From Methylovulum sp. (GTDB lineage: Bacteria; Pseudomonadota; Gammaproteobacteria; Methylococcales; Methylomonadaceae), in contig JAQTNZ010000221.1 of assembly GCA_028713595.1 (NCBI GenBank), positions 1 to 5,380 of the forward strand: 5,380 nt of DNA, written 5' to 3'. Every line of letters starts with the position of its first letter. The stretch's first letter is position 1. A program made the position numbers and the translations under genes. The notes below the pieces were generated by a model that did no database searches, was not told where the DNA came from, and saw nothing but the letters and a program-made list of their open reading frames with translations. This document shows, in pieces, positions 1-5,380 of this stretch.

Positions 1-1
1 C

Positions 2-778
2 GGTCCTATAGCCATTTTAACCATCCTGCAACTGCCCGTCCTAAACGACAATTACATCTATCTGCTCCACGACCCGTTGTCCGCCGAAACGGCGGTGGTT
101 GACCCAGCATTGGCCCAGCCGGTTTTGGACGAGCTTGCCCGGCGAGGCTGGCAGTTGACTTATATCTTCAACACCCACCATCATGGCGACCATATCGGCG
201 GCAATCTGGAACTGAAAACCCGAACCGGCTGCCAAATTATCGGGGCCGAAGCGGACAAACACCGTATCCCTGGCATTGACCGCGGTGTCAGCGACCAAGA
301 TACCATCCGACTAGGGCGACAGACCGCACAAGTCATCGCCACACCTGGCCACACCAGCGGCCATATCGTCTACTATTTTGCCGCCGCTGACGCGCTGTTT
401 TGCGGTGATACCCTATTCGTCATGGGCTGCGGGCGTTTGTTTGACGGCACTATCGGCCAGCTCTGGCAATCGCTGCAAACCCTGCAAACATTGCCCGCCG
501 CGACACGGATTTATTGCGCCCATGAATACACCCAAAACAATGGCCGCTTCGCCTTAATCCTAGAGCCGGATAACTTAGCCTTGCAGGAAAAAATGGCGGA
601 CGTGGCGGTGCTACGTGCCAGACAGCAAGCGACCGTACCATCGACCTTGGCGCAAGAGTTGGCGACCAACCCTTTTTTACGCACAGACAGCAAAGCCCTA
701 CAAACCGCCGTGGGTTTGCAAGGCGGCGATTCCTTAGCGGTGTTTACCCGCTTACGGGCATTAAAAGATGTGTTTTAA
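2..778 (+). CDS. gloB: Hydroxyacylglutathione hydrolase (glyoxalase II), 5' end outside the window
   Basis: Glyoxalase II hydrolyses S-D-lactoylglutathione to D-lactate and glutathione, the second step of cytosolic methylglyoxal detoxification. The 258 visible codons hold the whole metallo-beta-lactamase fold. Numbering from the first visible codon, the binuclear metal ligands are H59, H61, D63 and H64 (THHHGDH), H117 (TPGHTSGH), D136 (CGDTLF) and H174 (CAHEYT). The family's C-terminal substrate domain is present, with the signature VPSTLAQELATNPFLR. The N-terminal family motif NDNYIYLLHD lies at bases 44-73, upstream of the TTG at 77, so 77 is not the true start. No ATG, GTG or TTG precedes the motif in frame, so the start probably lies just left of the window; a rare ATT at 14 is a less likely alternative. 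The length already matches the family's roughly 250-260 residues, so little is missing. Identification is secure; only the start is unresolved. Confidence 0.95.
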   Translation, partial: GPIAILTILQLPVLNDNYIYLLHDPLSAETAVVDPALAQPVLDELARRGWQLTYIFNTHHHGDHIGGNLELKTRTGCQIIGAEADKHRIPGIDRGVSDQDTIRLGRQTAQVIATPGHTSGHIVYYFAAADALFCGDTLFVMGCGRLFDGTIGQLWQSLQTLQTLPAATRIYCAHEYTQNNGRFALILEPDNLALQEKMADVAVLRARQQATVPSTLAQELATNPFLRTDSKALQTAVGLQGGDSLAVFTRLRALKDVF

Positions 779-844
779 GGTTGGGCCGATTTGTGTACCA
801 TCTATAACTTTCCCAACCGGACAACGGCCTAAAAATAGCCGTTG
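779..844 (+). other. gloB-aroQ spacer with two inverted repeats
   Basis: Seen directly: GGTTGGG at 779-785, immediately after the gloB stop, pairs perfectly with CCCAACC at 812-818 across a 26-base loop. A tighter hairpin, CAACGGC at 822-828 with GCCGTTG at 838-844, has an A/T-rich loop of 9 bases. Neither is followed by a T-run, so they are poor classical intrinsic terminators; the second could be a leader structure or part of a terminator with a weak tail. A weak sigma-70-like pair, TTGGGC at 781-786 and TATAAC at 803-808 with 16-base spacing, could start transcription of the downstream gene. Function is inference only; co-transcription with gloB is equally possible. Confidence 0.3.
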
Positions 845-874
845 CTTAAAACTAACCCTAGGTATATAAACCCC

Positions 875-1423
875 ATGCGCTTACTCATCATGACCTTACT
901 GCCGCTAACCCTTTTAGTGACCCGCCCCGCCACCGCCGCCCTTGCATTATGCGAGGGCGTACAGCCTTTGGAAACCGTAGTGTCACTGATGGCACAACGC
1001 TTGGCGTTGGCTGAGGATGTGGCGCGTTATAAATGGAACCAGAAAACGGGTGTTGAAGATGCCGCCCGCGAACAGCTTATCGTCACCAAATTGAAAGAAC
1101 AGGCCGTTGCCCAAGGCTTACCGGCGGCATGGTCGGAGACCTTCTTCCGGGCGCAAATAGAAGCGTCAAAAAACGTGCAAAAACAATTGTTCGCGGATTG
1201 GCAACAAAACCATACCGCCCCATTTGCTGCCGTACCCGACTTAAACAGCCAAACCCGCCCCAAATTATATGCACTGATGTCCGATTTGATCACCGCCTTG
1301 ACCAAAGCGTGGCAACCGTTGCAACAGCCACAATGCCAACCCGTGTTGGACAAGTTGGTGCGCGAAAAGCTCGGCAAGCCAGAATACCAAGTGGCGGGCA
1401 CACCGTTGTTTGACGTGCATTAA
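875..1423 (+). CDS. aroQ: Secreted gamma-class chorismate mutase (AroQ-gamma)
   Basis: Chorismate mutase converts chorismate to prephenate, the branch point to phenylalanine and tyrosine; the gamma subclass is exported to the periplasm or outside the cell. The 182-residue product starts with a signal peptide (MRLLIMTLLPLTLLV, likely cleaved after ATA21 or ALA24). It then has the all-helical fold with family motifs MAQRLALAEDVARYKW (39-54), GVEDAAREQ (59-67) and FFRAQIEASKNVQKQ (90-104). Aligned by eye to the Mycobacterium tuberculosis secreted enzyme, the active-site set is R42, K53, R65, S98 (Thr there), Q102 (Glu there) and R128. C26 and C154 could form a disulfide in the mature protein. 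C26 is not a lipobox cysteine, because the residue before it is Leu. ATG 875 is chosen over TTG 842 because it opens directly onto the signal peptide; ATG 890 would lose its only basic N-terminal residue. The ribosome-binding site is weak (AGG at 860-862). It follows gloB by 96 bp and converges on the receptor gene. Confidence 0.87.
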   Translation: MRLLIMTLLPLTLLVTRPATAALALCEGVQPLETVVSLMAQRLALAEDVARYKWNQKTGVEDAAREQLIVTKLKEQAVAQGLPAAWSETFFRAQIEASKNVQKQLFADWQQNHTAPFAAVPDLNSQTRPKLYALMSDLITALTKAWQPLQQPQCQPVLDKLVREKLGKPEYQVAGTPLFDVH

Positions 1424-1432
1424 CGGTTGGCC

Positions 1433-3556
1433 TTAAAAACTCACCGAAGCGCTGACCCTAACCATACGCGGTTCCACCGGATGTTTGATAATACCATCGG
1501 TGCTGCCGTCGGCATTAGAGCCGACGGCTTCGCCTTGTAGACGGTAGCCGTAAAAATAGGCGATGTCGTTACTGGTGGAGCCAAACAGATTGAACACATC
1601 GACTTCGACTTTATAGGCCTTGTACTGATAACCGGCTCCGAAGTTAACAATGCTGGTGTCGCCCGCCCAAGCGGTGTCGGTATTGTTGAGCGGCACATCG
1701 CCAAAATGCCGTAGCCTGAGCGATCCAAACAAACCAGAGGGTAACGCCACCACCGCCCCGACGCTAATGACCCGCCCAACCGAATTGGGAATATGGTTTT
1801 CGGCGGCGGGAACACCGACAAAATGGGCGTTGGTAAAGGCAAAATCGGCATCCAAAGTCAGCCAATCGTTGGGCTTATAATAATTTGTCCACTCGACACC
1901 GTAGCGTTCTGACTGGCCGGCCGGTTCGGTAGTGCCGCCATCGCCGACAAACACCAACTCAGACTGGCTTGCCAGCCACCAGAGCGCCACGGTGGTGTTC
2001 AAGCCTGGCATGGATTGGCTGCGCACCCCCACTTCACCGCCATGCGAACGCACCAACGGCGTGACGGTATTCACTGCACCGCCCGTCACCGGGTCAATGC
2101 GTGTAGTCGTGCCACGCGCATCATTGGAATGGTAGCCATAGCCCATGTTAATAAAAAAATCTGTGTCCTGCCAAGGGCCTGCAATCAGGCTTAATTTAGG
2201 GCTGAGGAGGGCTGCGTTTTGGCTACCTGAATTCGCCGCCAATGATCGGCTATTGACATCGAAGCTAAAAAAATCACCGCGCAAACCGACAATGGAGCGG
2301 AATTTTTCCAGCCAATGCAGCTCATTTTTGGCATACACGCCGACACTGGTTTCGCTGACATCATCCAGACGTACATTGCTGAGAAATTGGCGGGCTTGAG
2401 TATGGTTCAAGGCCAAGCCGGTAATGTCATCATGGCGGATTTGTACGCCTAAGGTATTGTCCATCTCCAAACCAAACCATTTGTCATAACGGATATGTTC
2501 GCCCGTACCACCGACTTGTACCCGCCGTTCTTTTTGCTCAATTTGGTCGCCGTGGACGGTGTCGATATAACCGGTGAAATTGGAAAACAAATCCAAATCA
2601 CTGTACAGGGCATAGACATTCAGGTCATTTTTGCCATGCTTGTTATGGTTCCATAGATTGCCGGACACGCTATAGCGGCTGGTCACACCACCATCACTGG
2701 GGTCGCCAGTACCGTACAAGCCGATAAGCCCCTCATTAATGGCCCGTTCGGGTATCTGGTTGGTCGCCGTCCAACTGTTATGGTAAGCCTTGCCGTTCAC
2801 CGATAGCCCCCAATTGTCCTTGTCGATGGTGTAACGCAACATGCCGTTATACTTGTTGGTGTTTTCTGGCTGTTGCCACACCCCGTCATAAAAATTGACT
2901 TCCGAACCGACCAGCAAATCCCCCGCACCTAGCCTAAACGAATTGGCGGCAACGGTGCGGTAATAGCCAAATTCGCCGCCGGTAAATTTTAGCAAGCCTT
3001 CGGAAAGCTTGTGCATCGTGTGCATTTTCGTATAACCCGCCGCCGAAAAATCACCGACTTCGGCATAATACGGGCCTTTACCGTATTCAACCTTATCCAC
3101 CAACTCAGGGATAATGCTGTTTAAATCCAGATAGCCTTGCCCATGCGCATGGCTGGGCATATTCATCGGGATGCCATCAACCGTTGCCGAAAAATCGGTG
3201 CCGTGGTCAAGATTAAAGCCGCGTAAAAAATACTGGTTCGCTTTGCCGGAACCGCTGTGCTGGGTCGCCAATGCACCCGGCACCACTTCAACCAATTCCC
3301 CCACCCGCGATAACGGACGGTATTTAAATTCCGGCTGCCCCACCACACCTTGCGAAGCTGACGAGGCGATACCAATCAAATCGGTGGCGCGGCCTTCAAT
3401 TTCAACAGCCTCCAGTTGTATTGGCTCCTCCGTGGATTCTGGTTTTGGATCGGGGAGCGGATGCGCTTGAGCCATCATGTAGTGCAAACTCAGATAGACA
3501 CCAAAACCCACCAACGAACAGGATTTGATAAGCGTGGCCCAGATATTTTTTTTCAT
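1433..3556 (-). CDS. TonB-dependent outer-membrane receptor, substrate unknown
   Basis: A 707-residue protein with the full architecture of a TonB-dependent transporter, which moves a scarce ligand across the outer membrane using TonB/ExbBD energy. Residues 1-31 form a signal peptide (MKKNIWATLIK, hydrophobic core, cleavage likely after AQA31). A TonB-box-like LEAVEIEG lies at 48-55. The plug domain spans about 65-180 and includes RVGELVEVVPG, YFLRGFNLDHGTDF (109-122), TVDGIP, HGQGYLDLN (138-146) and KGPYYAEVGDFSAAG. The beta-barrel fills the rest and ends in a terminal Phe (VSASVSF), the usual outer-membrane assembly signal. ATG at 3556 is chosen over the upstream in-frame TTG at 3583 because MKK begins a normal signal peptide; no strong Shine-Dalgarno is visible. 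The gene is intact. A FNLDHGTDF...GQGY plug is known to me from other proteobacterial receptors, but I cannot assign the ligand. Met/His clusters in the plug (MNMPSHAH, MHTMH) are noted separately. Confidence 0.93.
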   Translation of the reverse strand: MKKNIWATLIKSCSLVGFGVYLSLHYMMAQAHPLPDPKPESTEEPIQLEAVEIEGRATDLIGIASSASQGVVGQPEFKYRPLSRVGELVEVVPGALATQHSGSGKANQYFLRGFNLDHGTDFSATVDGIPMNMPSHAHGQGYLDLNSIIPELVDKVEYGKGPYYAEVGDFSAAGYTKMHTMHKLSEGLLKFTGGEFGYYRTVAANSFRLGAGDLLVGSEVNFYDGVWQQPENTNKYNGMLRYTIDKDNWGLSVNGKAYHNSWTATNQIPERAINEGLIGLYGTGDPSDGGVTSRYSVSGNLWNHNKHGKNDLNVYALYSDLDLFSNFTGYIDTVHGDQIEQKERRVQVGGTGEHIRYDKWFGLEMDNTLGVQIRHDDITGLALNHTQARQFLSNVRLDDVSETSVGVYAKNELHWLEKFRSIVGLRGDFFSFDVNSRSLAANSGSQNAALLSPKLSLIAGPWQDTDFFINMGYGYHSNDARGTTTRIDPVTGGAVNTVTPLVRSHGGEVGVRSQSMPGLNTTVALWWLASQSELVFVGDGGTTEPAGQSERYGVEWTNYYKPNDWLTLDADFAFTNAHFVGVPAAENHIPNSVGRVISVGAVVALPSGLFGSLRLRHFGDVPLNNTDTAWAGDTSIVNFGAGYQYKAYKVEVDVFNLFGSTSNDIAYFYGYRLQGEAVGSNADGSTDGIIKHPVEPRMVRVSASVSF

Positions 3557-3606
3557 AAGGTCTGCCAAGTGTTGTTGGAACAAGCTGGCAGGGTTGAAAT
3601 ATGCAA

Positions 3607-3636
3607 ATAATCGCCTTACACCCGCCTATTTGTCAA
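3607..3636 (-). promoter_or_regulatory. Candidate sigma-70 promoter of the TonB-dependent receptor
   Basis: On the minus strand there is a perfect -35 box TTGACA (3636-3631), an 18-base spacer, and GATTAT (3612-3607, 4 of 6 to TATAAT). Transcription would begin near 3600, giving a leader of about 45 bases before the ATG at 3556. The position and strand fit a dedicated receptor promoter. No clear operator palindrome such as a Fur box is visible around it. Confidence 0.45.
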
Positions 3637-3749
3637 TAATACGGGAGACGTAAAGATTTGGATGCAAAAAATACCGTTTTGTTAGGTTTACGCTGGCACC
3701 GCTGTCAAAAATACATCGCCATTCCGACATATCCCGTGGGCATACAAAT

Positions 3750-3772
3750 AGAGGGCCAAAATGGCTACCTCT
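3750..3772 (-). terminator. Terminator-like hairpin after the STAS/PhnD-like gene
   Basis: Read on the minus strand, AGAGG, a two-base TA bulge and GCC pair across an ATTTT loop with GGC and CCTCT. This gives eight base pairs, followed by the moderately T-rich tail ATTTGTATG. The stem starts at the last base of the TGA stop of the upstream gene. The bulge and imperfect T-tract make it a modest intrinsic terminator, but its placement is right for ending the kinase-STAS transcript before the receptor promoter. Confidence 0.42.
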
Positions 3773-5091
3773 CAATATTCCGCCGCGCCCTCCTTTGCGT
3801 AACGGTTATACAGCATCAACAACATATCCAACTCCGCCTGTTCAGGCAGGCACCAACCATCCAAGCCCAAATCAGCCAAAATTTGTCGGCTTTTGTCATC
3901 GTCCTGCATTGCAAGCAGGGTGTCGGCGAGTTTTTTTTGCAAACCGGCATGGCTGGGCGACAGCAATAACATCGGGTAAGCCATGGCGGTCTCGCTCTCT
4001 TCCAACAAACAGGTGTCTTCGCGGCTTAGACGCGATAGTTGGTGGTAATTGCGTTTCGGCATGAACAACATATCGGCCTGGCCTCTTAACAAGGTTTGCA
4101 AGGCTTTGATGTCATTCCCGGTAAAGGTGTAATGCAAGCCAGACGAAGCCAAACCACATTCATCACATAAAAATTGCCCCAACACATAAATAAAATCGGT
4201 TTCACTTGCGGTCACGACAGTCGCCGCCAAAAATTCCGCTATAGTTTTAGGCGACCCGTTTTTGCGTACGACAATGCTGACTTCATCAGTTTCATTCATC
4301 GGCCTTGCGACAGGGATGAACTGATATTTGGAGATTAAGGTACAGGCATCAAACGGTTTGGCAAAAACCAAGGCATGTTGGCTTAACGGTATAGCAAGGT
4401 CTGGCTGTTTGACATCAATATGGATGGCCTTTTCCAGATGCCGTTGTAAAAAGGTGTTGAACACATACCAGCCCGCCAATTGTTGGCTATTTTGCAAACT
4501 GACCAAAAAATCCAGTTTGTTACCGTTTACAGGCTCGGCAACGGGGCGTATGCGTTTCACTTGGCGTAATTTCACCGTATTATCTCTAGGCTCCGCTGAT
4601 TTTTTGGCGGTGGCGCTTTCCGGCATGTCGTTAAAATAACGGTTTAAGCCCGTCATCTTAAATAACATGCTGAGCACACGGTTTAAGTTTCGCGCCTCTA
4701 TTTTGATCGTCTGGGCGCGCCACTTCTCCAACACCTTCATCAGTTGCGCCAACCCCATAGAATTGATGCGGTCAACCTCGGCAAAATCAAGAATCACCCG
4801 ACTAGATGCCAACAACTTATTGTTAGCAAGGGCATCAATAACCGGGCCGGCACTGACATCAATTTGGCCGGACAATTTAAATTCGTGCAGCGTGTCATCG
4901 CTATGCACCGTGGCAATCGTTAAGTTGGGGGCTTGGGTCATCACATCTCTCCCGTTATTTGGTTCGGATTGGCTGGCAAGCGTGCCGATAACCGAGACGG
5001 CTCCGGCATCAAGTTGGCCGGACACGTTAAACTCGTGCAACTTGTCATCGCCATATACCGTGGCAATCTTTAATTTGAGGGCTTGGCTCAT
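3772..5091 (-). CDS. STAS domain fused to a cytoplasmic PhnD-like substrate-binding domain
   Basis: A 439-residue protein from ATG 5091. Residues 1-39 are a diverged partial copy of a STAS N terminus. Residues 51 to about 157 are a complete STAS domain, the fold of anti-sigma-factor antagonists such as SpoIIAA/RsbV, with VILDFAEVDRINSMGLAQL at 99-117. S111 of INSMGL aligns with the Ser phosphorylated in the DS-(S/T)-GLG motif of that family, although the preceding Asp is Asn here. After a basic linker (about 160-188), residues about 190-430 resemble the PhnD/phosphonate-binding periplasmic-protein fold: VFAKPFDACTLISKYQFIPVARP, then DEVSIVVRKNGSPKTIAEFL, then FTGNDIKALQTLLRGQADMLFM. There is no signal peptide or membrane segment, so the binding fold should act in the cytoplasm. 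A good GGAGAG site precedes the ATG, which overlaps the upstream stop (TGATG), indicating translational coupling to the anti-sigma kinase gene. A second, equally good start lies at 4941 (389 residues). Inferred role: ligand-responsive partner in a sigma or output-protein partner switch. STAS call is firm; PhnD-like call is good but by eye. Confidence 0.8.
   Translation of the reverse strand: MSQALKLKIATVYGDDKLHEFNVSGQLDAGAVSVIGTLASQSEPNNGRDVMTQAPNLTIATVHSDDTLHEFKLSGQIDVSAGPVIDALANNKLLASSRVILDFAEVDRINSMGLAQLMKVLEKWRAQTIKIEARNLNRVLSMLFKMTGLNRYFNDMPESATAKKSAEPRDNTVKLRQVKRIRPVAEPVNGNKLDFLVSLQNSQQLAGWYVFNTFLQRHLEKAIHIDVKQPDLAIPLSQHALVFAKPFDACTLISKYQFIPVARPMNETDEVSIVVRKNGSPKTIAEFLAATVVTASETDFIYVLGQFLCDECGLASSGLHYTFTGNDIKALQTLLRGQADMLFMPKRNYHQLSRLSREDTCLLEESETAMAYPMLLLSPSHAGLQKKLADTLLAMQDDDKSRQILADLGLDGWCLPEQAELDMLLMLYNRYAKEGAAEY
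4825..4974 (-). repeat. 150-bp tandem duplication, gene-internal copy
   Basis: Second unit of a head-to-tail pair with an exact 150-bp period and no indels. It is about 80 percent identical to 4975-5124 by hand count (30 differences); the part around the start codon is best conserved and the 4831-4840 end worst. It carries its own Shine-Dalgarno, ATG (4941-4939) and the N terminus of the intact STAS domain. It also carries a relic, in another frame, of the end of the upstream kinase gene. Confidence 0.88.
4939..4953 (-). promoter_or_regulatory. Internal ribosome-binding site and alternative start of the STAS gene
   Basis: On the minus strand GGGAGAG (4953-4947) is followed by five bases and ATG (4941-4939). 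This is the same arrangement as the upstream start, with an even longer purine-rich match. Initiation here would give a 389-residue protein beginning directly with the complete STAS domain. Whether it is used cannot be seen from sequence. Confidence 0.6.
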
Positions 5092-5124
5092 CACATCTCT
5101 CCAACTGTTTGCTTAGGATTGGCT
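4975..5124 (-). repeat. 150-bp tandem duplication, junction copy
   Basis: First unit of the pair. It spans the last ten sense codons and stop of the anti-sigma kinase gene, the ribosome-binding site, ATG 5091 and 39 codons of the STAS gene, ending where homology to the internal copy passes directly into that copy's start. Because the period is a multiple of three, the STAS reading frame continues through both units. Confidence 0.88.
5089..5102 (-). promoter_or_regulatory. Ribosome-binding site and TGATG stop-start overlap
   Basis: GGAGAG (5102-5097) lies five bases before ATG 5091-5089 on the minus strand. The stop of the kinase gene, TGA at 5093-5091, shares one base with this ATG. The GTG at 5094 is in frame but offers no better spacing, so ATG 5091 is the preferred start. 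Confidence 0.75.
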
Positions 5125-5380
5125 GATACCGAGTTGGGCACATCTTCGCTATAGCTTTCAAAATGCCCCAAAACCTCAGCTTCACCCATCACTTCATTGA
5201 TTTCGTTATGGTAGAAAAATTGGAAGCCGCTATCGTTATCATGATTGGATTCATGAGTAAGCGACCATAGCAAAGTGACTTGAGTTTTTTGGTTCGGAAA
5301 TACCCGTACTTGCAAATAATCACAGATGCGCCAGATCAAGTATAGACCGGCACCACCGACACCTGCTTCCAAGCCAGCTT
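5091..5380 (-). CDS. RsbW/SpoIIAB-like ATP-binding anti-sigma kinase, C-terminal part only
   Basis: The reading frame enters from the right edge; only about 95 residues are visible and the start is outside the window. The first part, roughly AGLEAGVGGAGLYLIWRICD followed by YLQVRVF and TQVTLLWSL, matches the end of a GHKL/HATPase_c domain of the anti-sigma type: the glycine-rich G2 box, the GLYLI helix with its Asp, and the last two beta strands. Such proteins bind a sigma factor or other target and phosphorylate a STAS antagonist. The TTG at 5372 falls inside the glycine-rich region and cannot be the true start. A tail of about 55 residues rich in Asp, Glu, Asn and Ser, with no recognised domain, follows the fold. 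The gene is coupled by a TGATG overlap to the STAS-containing gene downstream, the expected partner. The N box with the catalytic residues lies outside the window, so activity cannot be judged. A histidine-kinase C terminus is the main alternative; the STAS neighbour favours the anti-sigma class. Confidence 0.72.
   Translation of the reverse strand, partial: AGLEAGVGGAGLYLIWRICDYLQVRVFPNQKTQVTLLWSLTHESNHDNDSGFQFFYHNEINEVMGEAEVLGHFESYSEDVPNSVSANPKQTVGEM

Noticed and set aside
77..778. TTG at 77 as the start of gloB
   Set aside because: The conserved family N terminus with NDNYIYLLHD lies upstream in the same open frame, so 77 would cut off part of the beta-lactamase fold.
842..874. TTG at 842 as start of the chorismate mutase, and a TTGCTT/TATAAA promoter at 842-870
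   Set aside because: The extra residues precede an otherwise normal signal peptide, and the promoter would start transcription at or after ATG 875.
947..955. C26 of the chorismate mutase as a lipoprotein cysteine
   Set aside because: The residue before the Cys is Leu (ALALC), which does not fit a lipobox.
1401..1428. Inverted repeat ACCGTT (1402-1407) / AACGGT (1422-1427) as a shared terminator of the convergent genes
   Set aside because: Only six base pairs with a 14-base loop and no T-run on either strand; the convergent stops are 9 bp apart but no convincing terminator is visible.
776..1432. Similar stop contexts TAAGGTTGGGCC (776-787) and TAACGGTTGGCC (1421-1432)
   Set aside because: The similarity is short, imperfect and not paired with a shared structure; probably chance.
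1650..2399. Several plus-strand open frames inside the receptor region
   Set aside because: All are antisense to the intact receptor gene and lack ribosome sites or recognisable domains.
3658..3969. Plus-strand open frame of 103 codons from a TTG
   Set aside because: It runs antisense into the STAS/PhnD-like gene, starts in non-coding sequence with no ribosome site, and has no recognisable motif.
4667..5116. Plus-strand open frame of 149 codons with an internal repeat
   Set aside because: Antisense shadow of the STAS gene; its repeat is just the 150-bp duplication read on the other strand.

Overview
The window reads as an ordinary chromosomal stretch of a Gram-negative proteobacterium. It encodes a TonB-dependent outer-membrane receptor, a secreted gamma-class chorismate mutase and a glutathione-dependent glyoxalase II. 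The gene styles would suit a gammaproteobacterium, possibly a methanotroph-like one, but no marker gene here fixes the taxon, so this is only an impression.

Layout. Left part, plus strand: glyoxalase II (gloB, running off the left edge, stop at 778), then a 96-bp spacer with two inverted repeats, then a small exported chorismate mutase (875-1423). Middle, minus strand: a complete 707-residue TonB-dependent receptor (1433-3556), convergent with the mutase and only 9 bp from its stop. It is preceded by a 215-bp non-coding stretch with a plausible sigma-70 promoter for the receptor and a terminator-like hairpin for the gene upstream. Right part, minus strand: two translationally coupled genes. 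The first is the C-terminal end of an RsbW/SpoIIAB-like ATP-binding anti-sigma kinase (entering from the right edge, stop at 5091). The second is an unusual protein joining a STAS (anti-sigma-antagonist) domain to a cytoplasmic PhnD-like periplasmic-binding-protein fold (3772-5091).

The most interesting part is the right end. The kinase and the STAS protein look like a partner-switching module in which the antagonist carries its own ligand-binding-like domain. The kinase/STAS gene junction has also been duplicated in tandem: a 150-bp unit (4825-4974 and 4975-5124, about 80 percent identical by hand count) repeats the last codons of the kinase gene, its stop, the Shine-Dalgarno site, the ATG and about 39 codons of the STAS gene. 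The reading frame stays open through both copies. The gene therefore has two equivalent translation starts 150 bp apart, and the longer product carries a diverged partial STAS copy at its N terminus.

The remaining genes (gloB, chorismate mutase, receptor) are conventional and show no obvious functional link to the signalling module. The receptor follows it on the same strand but appears to have its own promoter.
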